Below the pieces are notes generated by a model, which saw only the letters and a list, made by a program, of their open reading frames with translations, was not told where the DNA came from and ran no database searches. A stretch of 39,866 nucleotides of DNA from Nemertoderma westbladi (Eukaryota; Xenacoelomorpha; Nemertodermatida; Nemertodermatidae): NCBI GenBank assembly GCA_032718475.1, contig JAUCBJ010007102.1, positions 1 through 39,866 on the forward strand, given 5' to 3'. The position numbers were made by a program, and so were the translations under genes. How positions within the stretch are numbered: the first letter of the stretch is position 1; each line of letters begins with the position of its first letter. Below are positions 21,359-31,766 of the stretch, one piece after another.

Positions 21359-23737
21359 CTAAACTCTAAGCTGCCCCTCGATCTTCCATCGATTCTTCCA
21401 TGAGGCGCTGTCCCGCTGTCCTCCTGTGCGTTCTCTTATCTGACGACCGACTTTCCTCGCCAACTCCAACTCATCGGGAATTGGCTCTCCCTCTTTCGCC
21501 ACCCTAAGATCGGGTCTCTCCGCCGCCTTCTTAACTATCTCGTCTCCTGGCATCAAAATGCCACCTCCCACCTTGTTATCTCCCGGCGGCAGAATGAATA
21601 GAAAGTGAAAGAACAGGCAAAACAGAAGGTACAATAGTAGTCCTATCCCTTTCCATCCTGTCTTCCTTCTCGACTTCCCCATTGTCGGTATGCCTCCCAA
21701 CCGGACCGGCGTCTCTTCCGGACACTCCTCTGGACACTCCTCCGGACTATTGTCCTCCTGACACTCCACCGGACACTCCTCCGGAGTGTTGTCCTCCGGA
21801 CATCTCGCCGTCCGCTCCTCTCCATCTCCATACCGATACTTGCTGGGAAATCTACTCTCCTCCACCAATTCTCCTACTTCTACTTCCCTGTCTGGCTCTA
21901 CTATCTCCTCCGGCTTCTTATCTTCGTCCTCTGTGTCTACGGTGCCTGGTAACATGCACCCTGATGTCTCTGTCACACTGCATGGGATCTTGGTTTTAAC
22001 TGGGCCACTAAGCGTCCATCCGAACGGCGTGAGGATCGCCGTCGGGTCCCGCTGCCTGTCTTCGCCGAAGACCGTCTGTGTTCTCTCGTGGGCCGTCGGG
22101 CAGTCCATTCCTACTATAATGGACACCTTCCTAACGTCCACCTTTGGTATTGAGAAATCGATATCGTCCAGGAATCTATACTGCTCGACCTCAGTGTTGG
22201 TTGGTCGCCTGGCGTTGATATTTATCGATTCTATGATATGGATGGGGTCGATCGTCGCCCCATAGTCGCATCCCGGTGCAATCGCTGCTATCCTGCACCG
22301 CCCCGTCCTCGTCTCCAGGACCTCATCTTTACTCGAGACGGTAGTCACCGCCATTCTATTCGGCCTCGTCTTTAGCCCTATCTCTTTCGCCACCCAGTTC
22401 TCCACCAGCGTGAAGGCTGCTCCGCTGTCAACCAGCATTAATGTCGTTACTGATCGACCGCCCTCTCCTGATATCTTCACTGGTACTACCCCGAGTAGTA
22501 CTTTTCTCTTCTCTCTTGCCACTGATGTGCTTGTAGCCATTGTTTGGCCTCCAGTCTCCTCCTCTCTTGCTGCTGTTTCTCTACACTCTCCGGATCTGTG
22601 TCCTTCTACCACACATCGATGACATAGTCCGTTTGCGTTTGTGTAGGCTATACGATCTTGTTTGGGCAACTCTTGCCAGTGCTTACAACTCATGGTCTTA
22701 TGGGTTCCGTCCCGGTGTAATTGACATTCGAATCCTGGATTATAGCGTTCCCTGTATAGTCCTTCACGTATCGCGCGTAGGTTTATATGTACCGATTTAG
22801 TGTTTTGGTTGTCTGTACTCGGCCTACTGGGTATGTTGGGATTATGTTTATTTATGGTGTTATTTTCTTTCTGTCCCTGCCACGGTGTGGCCCTACTCCC
22901 AGCTAACTGTGGGCTTGTAGCCCCCTGTGTGGCCGCATGTGGTAGCGACTCTCTTACTCTCGAGAATGGATCCGTCGGATTATGTTCGGGTCCAGGCCTG
23001 TTGTATTCGGTCTTTGGTGCCTTCCCCAAACTATCCTCACTATAGACTGGGTCTGTTATCAATTCGGCTTCATAGTTTAGGAAGCTCGACATTTCTTCTA
23101 GGCCCGGTTCCGCACCTTTCTTCTCTCGAGTGGAGAAGGCGATCTTCCTCCACTTTCTCCGCAGCCAGATCGGCAGTGCCTGCGCTATCGTGGTGATGTT
23201 GTTAGACGCGTTGAGTTCGTATGGTGCGTCTAGCGTCTTTAACACGATTAACGCCTTCTCGACCTTATTCGCAAAGGTCTTTATGCTAACGGGATTATCC
23301 TGTAGGCCACCCGATGTTATGCCTCTCAGGGTTTGCCGGATGATCTTGGCTGGGTGCCCGTACTCCCTATCTAACGCCCGCCATTCTGTCGTGAAGCCGC
23401 CCTCGATGCCCTGGTATTGCCTCACAATGTCGTATGCTGGGCCTCCTGTATATACTTGCAGATATTTTAGGCACTCCGCCTGCGTCAAGTTCTTACTTAA
23501 TATCTCGTTGCTGTACATGCGCCGAATCTGCAGGTATTCTTCCGGCCTACTTCCGTCGAATTTAAATGGCTCGACTGGTGGTAACTCGATCCTGGTCTTT
23601 AATGCATCGATTAATGTGGCCATTCCCATCGCTTGCGCTTCCAATGGGTTCGATGGATGTTGTACAGACTCTCCTATTGGGTGCGGTCCGTTCGTCCTAT
23701 CTGTTGTTGATTTTATTTGTTGCGTCGGATATATCAT
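21359..23737 (-). CDS. BEL/Pao Gag-protease fused to a C-terminal membrane segment (BEL element 3)
   Basis: 792 residues from the first ATG. The frame stays open upstream to the poly-G run at about 23871, so the true N-terminus is lost. A Gag domain (DUF1759-like: PPVEPFKFDGSRPEEYLQI, then EWRALDREYGHPAKII) is followed by zinc knuckles (CQLHRDGTHKTMSC; CHRCVVEGHRSGEC) and a DUF1758-type protease (LMLVDSGAAFTLV; LTPFGWTLSGPV). Next comes a Cys/Pro/Glu repeat (PEECPVECQEDNSPEECPEE), a basic stretch and a strong membrane segment (GLLLYLLFCLFFHFLFIL, about residues 693-712), with an 80-residue tail. RT, RNase H and integrase are absent. The membrane segment may be the end of an envelope-like gene brought in by an in-frame deletion. 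That is inference, and a novel tail is the alternative. Confidence 0.8.
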   Translation of the reverse strand: MIYPTQQIKSTTDRTNGPHPIGESVQHPSNPLEAQAMGMATLIDALKTRIELPPVEPFKFDGSRPEEYLQIRRMYSNEILSKNLTQAECLKYLQVYTGGPAYDIVRQYQGIEGGFTTEWRALDREYGHPAKIIRQTLRGITSGGLQDNPVSIKTFANKVEKALIVLKTLDAPYELNASNNITTIAQALPIWLRRKWRKIAFSTREKKGAEPGLEEMSSFLNYEAELITDPVYSEDSLGKAPKTEYNRPGPEHNPTDPFSRVRESLPHAATQGATSPQLAGSRATPWQGQKENNTINKHNPNIPSRPSTDNQNTKSVHINLRAIREGLYRERYNPGFECQLHRDGTHKTMSCKHWQELPKQDRIAYTNANGLCHRCVVEGHRSGECRETAAREEETGGQTMATSTSVAREKRKVLLGVVPVKISGEGGRSVTTLMLVDSGAAFTLVENWVAKEIGLKTRPNRMAVTTVSSKDEVLETRTGRCRIAAIAPGCDYGATIDPIHIIESININARRPTNTEVEQYRFLDDIDFSIPKVDVRKVSIIVGMDCPTAHERTQTVFGEDRQRDPTAILTPFGWTLSGPVKTKIPCSVTETSGCMLPGTVDTEDEDKKPEEIVEPDREVEVGELVEESRFPSKYRYGDGEERTARCPEDNTPEECPVECQEDNSPEECPEECPEETPVRLGGIPTMGKSRRKTGWKGIGLLLYLLFCLFFHFLFILPPGDNKVGGGILMPGDEIVKKAAERPDLRVAKEGEPIPDELELARKVGRQIRERTGGQRDSASWKNRWKIEGQLRV

Positions 23738-23849
23738 TGGGGGTAACGGCCCCCTCCATATTTCCGTGTCGCACGACCTATTCTCGTCCAGGGGGTCCGA
23801 TGTTCTTATTGCTGTTTGAGTACATTGCTGATATTGTAATGGGGGAATG

Positions 23850-24533
23850 TCACCCTGTCCCCCCCCCCCCCACCGGTATGTTTAGTACTGGGGAAACAGT
23901 TTGCCCTAATGGGTTGAAAATATCACCCCTAACTCTTATACTATCATCCGTTTTTTGTTGAAAGTCTAAAAGAAGGTGTGTGAATGGTTTTTTGTGTGGC
24001 ATCGCTATATGCTTGAACAATAAAATTGCTATTTTTTGGGTACACTCGCGCCGCGCTATATAACTTATTTGACTTGCGTCGCGGGGATTTTTTGCGAAAA
24101 TACAATATTGGGCATTTAGACTTCTAGTCCGTGTTTCTGCCCCTTTACTGAAAAAATTTTGTATTATATAGATAATGAAACAGGAAGTATGATGGCAGGT
24201 TTTTGTGAAACTTTCTGTCAAACTCTCGTCACTCTTACTTTCGCTTAACAAGTCGTCAATAATAATTAGATCGTTTTCGCGGAAAATAGAATTAATTTTT
24301 TGCGGTAAACCTTTGAATAGATGTGTTATACCGGGGAATTCAGGCGGGGTGGCACCATAAAAGAATAATACACGCTTTGGGGTTATATCAAAAACTAAAT
24401 TTTTTACAATTTTTGATACCAGCACTGTTTTTCCGGAAGAACTTGGACCCGCAATAATCATGGCTGAACCCATCTTGAAAGAGGCATCGTATGATGTGAT
24501 TGGTTCCTGTGATATCGCCAGCTCTCGGGACAT
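23850..24533 (-). CDS. Polinton/adintovirus A32-type packaging ATPase
   Basis: 227 residues, start ATG, FtsK/HerA-like P-loop ATPase that would pump viral DNA into a capsid. Walker A is GPSSSGKT at residues 29-36. Walker B is LIIIDD at about 89-94, with tandem Asp. A polar strand motif (CFIIYIIQNFF) follows, then an arginine-rich region (SYIARRECTQ). Length and motif order match the ATPases of Polintons and adintoviruses. The start codon lies 17 bp after the stop of the small basic protein gene upstream, as in a viral gene cluster. The last residues (PVGGGGTG) are read from a poly-C run at 23860-23872 where the sequence switches to BEL element 3, so the native C-terminus is probably replaced. 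Otherwise the frame is intact. Confidence 0.85.
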   Translation of the reverse strand: MSRELAISQEPITSYDASFKMGSAMIIAGPSSSGKTVLVSKIVKNLVFDITPKRVLFFYGATPPEFPGITHLFKGLPQKINSIFRENDLIIIDDLLSESKSDESLTESFTKTCHHTSCFIIYIIQNFFSKGAETRTRSLNAQYCIFAKNPRDASQISYIARRECTQKIAILLFKHIAMPHKKPFTHLLLDFQQKTDDSIRVRGDIFNPLGQTVSPVLNIPVGGGGTG

Positions 24534-24550
24534 TGTTGATAGGTAGCCAC

Positions 24551-25012
24551 TCAGTATATGGGAAACCTAGAAACTTGAAGGTTGACGCGTGTACCAGAGG
24601 TACTAGGCCTATACCCCCGACAGGATTGGGCTATTTTTCTGCCTCTTACAGCCGTTATTATGGGCGATATTTTCTGATAAGCATTAAGCCCGCTCATTAA
24701 ACCAAAGATTAGTAAATTTATAAATCCGCCCCGCTGCACCAATCGTTTACGGTAAATTCGAATAGGATATTTGGCTGTTGGTTTTTTAGCAATCTCTCGT
24801 ATAGTTTTTTTATGACGTTTTAGCCTCGCGACTGTTTGCTTAGGAATTTTTACGTTACCATTTAATACATTTAGAATAATATTAATTAGAAAACTTATAA
24901 GTTCATCGGTTCCACCAATGCGTAAGTAAGTTTTTCTATGGTTAAGGGAGGCGTTAGATAAGAACTTTAAATCCCCATCAAATTGTTTAATTAAAGCTTT
25001 GAGTGATTTCAT
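24551..25012 (-). CDS. Small basic Polinton virion-type protein
   Basis: 153 residues, Lys/Arg-rich, between the ATPase and the broken TBP-like gene on the same strand. The centre is strongly basic (RLKRHKKTIREIAKKP, IRIYRKRLVQRGG) and is followed by one hydrophobic segment (FINLLIFGLMSGL, about 97-109). Small proteins with a basic stretch, a QRGG-type motif and a hydrophobic helix are common in Polintons/adintoviruses and are usually regarded as minor virion proteins. I assign it by position and composition, not by firm homology. The AT-rich upstream region contains TATA-like sequence near 25020-25040. Confidence 0.6.
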   Translation of the reverse strand: MKSLKALIKQFDGDLKFLSNASLNHRKTYLRIGGTDELISFLINIILNVLNGNVKIPKQTVARLKRHKKTIREIAKKPTAKYPIRIYRKRLVQRGGFINLLIFGLMSGLNAYQKISPIITAVRGRKIAQSCRGYRPSTSGTRVNLQVSRFPIY

Positions 25013-26184
25013 TACATATATTATATGTATATTATATTAATAACATATATAAACGAGAACAATAATAGTAAGTATTAAAACACCGCCAACGTTATAAATA
25101 GTATCGAGTATATGCACGGGTGGGGTAAAACCGAGCAATTATAGAAACCAGCACTCTTTAAAACCTAACATCAATAATTAATAAAATACATTATATAATG
25201 CGAACAATGAATTAAGTTTGACATACTGACTGACAGAAAGACCGACAAATAGACAGATAGACTAGATTTATGTAAATGTAAACCGACATCAGAAATGAAA
25301 TTGACGCCCTTGACAACCTAAGACTTCCGATAAAACACGTTATATATAATGTGAATAATGGTAATATCCGCGTTTATTTAAAAACCTAACGAGATCCCAC
25401 CGGACAAACCTAAAACTGGCACCAGAAATGAAAAAATTAAATATTTCAACCATTAAATAATATTAAATATCTACTATTAAATAATATCTGGACGCTTGCA
25501 CACAACGTCGGGCTGACTTCTCCCCTTTGGTTACCACAGTAGATGGCGTTCTGGGTACAGAGTACTCCATGGTCCTCCGCCACCTGGCTGAGTTCCTCAG
25601 TACCAAGTGGGATAAACCCTACTCCCAGGTAATGTGCTGGGTTCAAACCAGACTGTCGTTTGCGACGCTGAGGGCCACCTGTGCCTGTTTTAGATCATCC
25701 AGGTCACGTTGGCGGTGCTCAGGTGTAACGGATGGAGCTGCACTACCTCGATTTACACTCGAGAACTAGACACTTCCTGCAGCTGGTATTGAATAGTTTG
25801 CATTTTCAGGTTGTACAGTTTGCTGTGTCATCAACACTATTTTACTACAGCTATATATGTTTGTCTTCTGTCTTTCCTCCACTTTTTGGCCATATTTGAT
25901 TAATATTCTGTGCAGGTTATTGTTATTGTTATTTACCATGGAAATGTAATACTGAAGTACAGTAGTTAATATATCTAAACATAGTTAACAAGTTAAAAAA
26001 AAAAAAAAAAAAAAAAATATTTCTACCTAAATTACTATCTAAATTACCAATAAAATTCAAAAACTTTGGAAAAAATGCTCGAAATATCCCGGGTCTTGCC
26101 ATACACACAACATTTCATGTGTAAAAAACGCAAAATGTTATGATATTAGAACTAGTTTTACCCCGACGATAAAACTGCACAAGA
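25013..26184. other. Intergenic region of the Polinton remnant
   Basis: 25013-25490 is AT-rich with no gene. 25490-25770 is a more GC-rich island with a GGTTCAAACC box (25639-25648) that resembles a Pol III B box; I could not find a matching A box or recognise a coding fragment. A 22-nt poly-A run lies near 25996. 26044-26184 is the 3' part of the TBP-like gene, annotated separately. Confidence 0.4.
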
Positions 26185-26774
26185 ATATTTGTGACGGGAT
26201 CAGGGGATCCCGACCAGTTTGTTCGTGTTACGCATCACCGTGTGGTTTGTTGCAAAAGGTAATAGTTCATTGTTGTCGCTCTGATACTGATGTGGAATAT
26301 ATTGATATAATATATGTGATAGCAAAATGGACAATAACAGTATAAGTCAGATAATGAATATTACCGGTACTGGCGGTGACGGTACAAGAATGTCACCGAT
26401 CTGCTCTAGATGACTGACTGAGATAACTGAGTGATAATATAATAACTGATAATATATATATTCACCCTTACTCTACTGTGGCCTTGGTACCTAGCGGATG
26501 CTCTCGTCCCTGTCCCTGATTGTATAGTATACTAATTCTCGGCTCCCACCTCTGTGGGAGTGTTTCCCCCCCGATGCTGTTACTTTCCCTCTCCCAAGAG
26601 GTTTGACCTATAACCTGTTTTGTGTGACTCTTTGGGGCCGTGTGTTGTCCCCGTTATTGGGGGTGATACGAGGTTGATTGTAATCAACCTCGTACTCCCC
26701 AATATTGCTTAAAGGCGCCACTTCCCAACTTTATGGGGGCTATGTGAGGCGGAATTAAATCCGCTCACAATATT
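26185..26774 (-). mobile_element. Solo LTR of the BEL3 family with 5-bp target duplication
   Basis: The LTR itself is 26190-26769 (580 bp, TGTGACGG...CTCACA). It is flanked on both sides by ATATT (26185-26189 and 26770-26774), the 5-bp duplication expected for BEL/Pao. It is homologous to the LTR at 19464-20037 and keeps the same three hairpins. No internal region is attached, so it is a product of LTR-LTR recombination. It lies within the TBP-like gene; without it and one ATATT the reading frame is continuous. Confidence 0.88.
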
Positions 26775-26861
26775 ATTAAATATCTCCGGCTCATATTTCA
26801 CCTCCACATTATAATAATTATCTAAAAAATGAAACCCAGCCGTTTTCATTAATTTCCTATA

Positions 26862-27609
<748 letters not shown>

Positions 27610-29704
27610 GATTGTTAATAATATAAGTTTGGCTGTTGATTGAAATAAAAGTTAGTTTATAATCAGTATGCTTATATATATACTTAATAATTTTTTTTAT
27701 TTTAGGCGATTTACCGAGTACAGTGACCTTACTGCTCGGGAAAAAGAGACACGTCCCTCCGCAAATTTTGGCGATATATTGAAAAGGCTTTAAGATGAGT
27801 TTTCCATTTCGAATTCGTTTAGCCAGCACATCGAATGATATGCACCCATCAACCAACCTCAAACTTACATTACTGTTGACAACACTAAAAGACATCGCAA
27901 TCCGCTATTCTATAATGGGCGGTATATAAAGCTTAGGGGCTGGCGCTTTACGATCCAAATGTGTTTTATAATGGCCGTAAGGTAGACTTTCATTAGTCGA
28001 TGTGTAGTATCTTTTATCTTCCCACAGTGCAACACACTGTAAAAAAAAGAATCCGTGTCCCCACCTAGCAAATTTATACTACAATTTAATTTGGCTTCCA
28101 GGGGCATTAATTTCTCGTAGAAGAAACTGTAATAATCTAACTTCGACAGGTCCAATACAGCTTGGCCTAAAAAAATAGGTTTTTGCAAACAGATAGGACG
28201 TGACCTGATAATGAATCAGTGAACATAATTAAATTTTCATGATTCGGCTTGGATAATAATAAGTCACATTTCTCGATTGAATTACATAAGCAAAATGAGA
28301 CACGGTCCCGTATATTCTCCATGCTTTTCCCGAAAAGCGCGTTATTTGTTCCTTTATGAAACTTATCATAAAAGTCATTGCTTGCTATTTTTCTTTGCCG
28401 AATATTCAATAAAATTCTTAAAAATGTAACCTTGCTTAAATCTAATAAGTTTATGAACTTTAATCAAGCGCATACCATGATTAATATAAAAGTGCAATAA
28501 TTTTAGATGCACACCGTACTCATACTTATCAAATTGGGTTAACATCAATTTTTTCGTTGAACTATTGAAAATTTTATCACCATTATAAATGTCGCCAAAG
28601 ACTTTTCATGTTTGGACTGAGATACCTACTATCGAGTTTAACATGCTCCGGCGCAAATGGAAGCTCGGCTGTGGCATCATGAATAGTCGTTGGGTATTCG
28701 AGGTCTACTACAACAAAATATCCGTATATATCGTCAATTTCCAGACTCATGATATCGACACTATCAACATCCAACCATTCAAAGTCAGAATAAAGAAGTT
28801 TCTCCGACAATGAACCGCTATATAAACTGTTGAAATCTAAATTATATAAATGAGCTTCAGGTTTATTAGGGTCGTATGTTTCTGTGCCTGGTATATTCGC
28901 ATTTGTCATATGAAGGTTGGTGTAAGAAACTCCACCCATAATGGAATTTTCGAATGTTAAATACATTTCATGGTCTGCAAGTAGACGAATATGCGACTTG
29001 GAAAATCTCAAAGCCGCGTCCCAACTAACCCCTGCCATCGTGTAATAGTTCGAGACCTCAAGCGAATAATGTTTAGTACAATAAGCGCGAAAATTTTCAA
29101 AAATATCGGCTAGTAGCAACACGTGAAGATGTAAGTAAGCTTCCAAATAATCAAAAAGTGTCTCACATTCAAATTGTTCCCACGAAAGATGAGCAAATGT
29201 ATATTCTTCAGGGCTATTAGATGACAATGTTAATCCACTGTAAAACTCTTTCGGATGCGGTTCGGATTGATTTGCTGGTTGGGAGCCCTCTTACGTCCTT
29301 TTCCAGAATAGCATAACCGAGCACGCTAAGTGCTTCTGACATTGGAATATCTATGCGAAGTGAGATATATCTTTCAGTATTTTTTGCAATGGTTTTAATG
29401 TTCCAGTTTTTATATTTACTACCAGCAAACCCTTTTTGTAAAATTAAATGTGAATCATAAAAAAAAATAATGACAGACAACTGGGAATAGGTGACGTTTA
29501 ACACTTAATTGTTTATTACAGGAAATACATGCCGCCCCAATGAAAGCCCCCTTGTAATGGTTGTGATGCATTACACTTGGATTTATATCTTCCCGAAAAA
29601 ATGATTTACAATTAAAGCAATGTGTGGTACACATATAAGCTTGGTATTGTGTGCGATCCAGGTGTTTGGGGTGGTGTGTGTTAAAGGTAGACCATTCATA
29701 ACAC

Positions 29705-31299
29705 TTAACCCTATTAGTACCGGGCTATAAAATGTTGTACAAATACCGGGAGGGGTCATATTGACCCCACACCCCCCCCCCCCCCCCCCCCCCCCTCTAA
29801 AATCTACAAATATTTACGAAAACGTCTGATTTTTTGATTGTACGTAGGTATCACTTGTCTGGATCCGACCGAAAAAAAAAATTTTCGAAAAAATTTACTG
29901 GGGTGGTTATATTGCAGCACCAAAATTACAAGTAGTGCACAAATTTCACCAAATTTGAAAGTTACATTTTCGGCTAATTATTTTTCAATACAGGTTTTCT
30001 GGGGTGCAAAATACATTGGAAAATATTAAAAAATGATATGATTACTATAAATGGCTGTTTAGTACTCTCAGCGTAGGAAAAAAATGAAAAAAACAAGTAA
30101 CCAGCACTTTTCAGTTAGAACAAAAAATTTTTAATTCACTTATACGATGCTATAAATTCACATTTTCAGGTTTTCGAGGGCGCTGATTCTAATGGAATAC
30201 ATTTCTAATATGCCAGATCATTGCTACTTGTATTTTTCGGCGTAATTTGGCAAATTTTGGTGCTAGCACCAAATTTCGTACCCATCACCAAAAAGTACAA
30301 GTTTGCGATGTCCAGTGCTGTTTTTATTGATTCCATCGGATTCAGGACCCTCATAAACCCGTATAACGCAAGAAACAAGGTGATACAGTACTATCTACTT
30401 ATCAATTTGCGTATTTTCCAAAATTTGGTGCTGGCACAACAATTTTCACCCACCGGCGAAAAATACAAGTTTGAAAACTCTTATGAAATTTTTACTGATT
30501 CCATTGAATTCAGAACCATCACAAACCCGTATAACGCAAGAAACAAGGTGACACAATCAATTGATATATTTGATGGTTTTCAAAATTTGGTGCTAGCACC
30601 ACATTTTGCACCCACATCCGAAAAATACAAGTTTGAGATGTCTAGTTCGATAATTATATTTTCCATTGAATTCAGAACAGCCATAAACCTCTAAAACGCA
30701 AGAAATAAATTGTCACAAGCAATTTTATCTATTGAATGGATTTTCAAAATTTCGGGCTAGCACCAAAATTTGCACACAGCACCGAAAAATACAAGTTTGA
30801 TACGCTTGGTGCAACTCGTATATATTTCATCAAATCCAGAAACCCAGAAAAACCCCAATTTCGTAAAAAACAAGTTTCAAACGTTCAATTTACAAAATTG
30901 ACTTATTTCAAAATTTGGTGCTGGCACCAAAATTTGGCACCCACCGAAAAAAACAAGTTTGAAATTTCTAAATCAATTTATATGAATTCCATTAAATTTC
31001 TAACACCAAAAAACCGGTGTAAATCAAAATTAGAGATGTTACAATACATATTTAATGAAATGGAATTTTCAAAAAACGTCTCAAAAAAAGTGCCAAAAGT
31101 AGGGTTAAAAAATGGTGCTATAACTCGAAAAGTACCCAATATTTTTGAAAACGGTTTTCACTACTAGGAAGACAATAGATGTTTAGGAAAAGTCATAAAA
31201 TTTCAGATTCCCAACTGCGTTTGTTTCAGAATTATAATAAAAAAACCACGGGAGGGGGTCATATTGACCCCCCCCCCCCCCCGGGTTTAATAGGGTTAA
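29705..31299. mobile_element. piggyBac-type MITE inserted in PolB
   Basis: Flanked by TTAA (29705-29708 and 31296-31299), with terminal inverted repeats CCCTATTAGTACCGGG (left) and CCCGGGTTTAATAGGG (right). Just inside each end is a near-palindrome GGGGTCATATTGACCCC followed by poly-C. TTAA targets and CCC...GGG termini are the hallmark of piggyBac transposons. No transposase is encoded; the interior is filled with tandem repeats. Host PolB sequence continues on both sides. Confidence 0.85.
29900..31060. repeat. Degenerate tandem repeat (about 165-180 bp) filling the MITE
   Basis: Six or so decayed copies, each containing 'caaaatttggtgctagcacc', a 'gaaaaatacaagttt' box and an 'attccattgaattcagaacc' box. 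The last is followed in the better copies by 'cccgtataacgcaagaaaca'. Starts fall near 29920, 30260, 30430, 30590, 30750 and 30920. Plus-strand frames over it (30221-30694, 30736-31167) only translate the repeat. Confidence 0.8.
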
Positions 31300-31625
31300 A
31301 TAAATAAAAAACCAGACTATCGGTAAAATTCTGTACCGAGTTATTATCGATATTTTGTCTAAATGTAGACAACAAATAATTTGGTGGGTTAATTAATTCG
31401 CTATTGGGGACAATCAAATATGAAGCGGCCGACGGGAGATGTTCGGCTATATAATATTTTTTCACATTATTTGTTGGGGCTAGTACCACTTAGAAATCCG
31501 TATATACTATAAAATGTATACTCACAGACTTATAGTAATTAAGTTGCAATAGAGTTAAAATTACTAAGACGAGTTGGTAGAATGTTGAAACCATAATAAA
31601 ATGAGTTTACAATGCAAGTACGGAC

Positions 31626-31654
31626 GTTTCGTTATTTACTAATAACATCATCAG
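31626..31654 (-). ncRNA. Hammerhead-ribozyme-like motif of the PLE
   Basis: On the minus strand a CTGATGA box is followed by a stem-loop (GTTATT-AGTA-AATAAC) and GAAAC, the order of the hammerhead core (CUGAUGA, stem II, GAAA). Hammerhead motifs are known in PLE terminal repeats. One unpaired T lies between CTGATGA and the stem, so catalysis is not assured. I did not find a clear partner for stems I and III. Confidence 0.6.
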
Positions 31655-31766
31655 CGTAAATAAACGGCACAAACGGACAATAAAACAGTTATACAATTAA
31701 ACCTAGTGTAGGACTACAACAAAAGTTCAAATTACCCGCCAATTCCTAACAAGAAGTACTGTAAGC

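Larger units (their letters stand above)
27910..31489 (-). pseudogene. Polinton protein-primed family B DNA polymerase, degraded
   Basis: Reads on the minus strand in blocks: 31489-31300 (N-terminal), 29704-29460, 29504-29217, 29227-28583, 28583-28410, 28409-28167 and 28188-27910. Recognisable landmarks are the CxxC...HHxHxxG...CxxCN-type zinc/finger region near 29500-29620, YDSHLI of the exonuclease, and YLHLHVLLLADIFENFRAYC near 29110. Palm motif A is NLDFNSLYS (near 28850), motif B is GTNNALFGKSMENIRDR (near 28340), and motif C is GGDTDSFFY (near 28060). This set is characteristic of Polinton/adintovirus PolB, which starts synthesis from a terminal protein. Damage: a piggyBac-type MITE between blocks 1 and 2, frameshifts at a T-run near 29460, near 29220, 28583 and 28410, and an apparent deletion after motif C that joins directly to a WEDKRYY...YGHY tail near 27950-28015. 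Not functional. Confidence 0.85.

Noticed and set aside
25446-25769. Short frames on both strands in the GC-richer island
   Set aside because: Neither strand shows a known domain, and the two frames are mutually antisense. The island is noted but not called as a gene.
19464-26769. BEL3 as a complete element bounded by LTRs at 19464 and 26190, carrying Polinton genes as cargo
   Set aside because: The 26190 LTR has its own ATATT duplications on both sides and restores the TBP-like frame when removed, so it is an independent solo LTR.
30221-31167. Plus-strand frames with repeated KYKFE...EFRT segments
   Set aside because: They follow the non-coding tandem repeat inside the piggyBac MITE, with no start context or family match.
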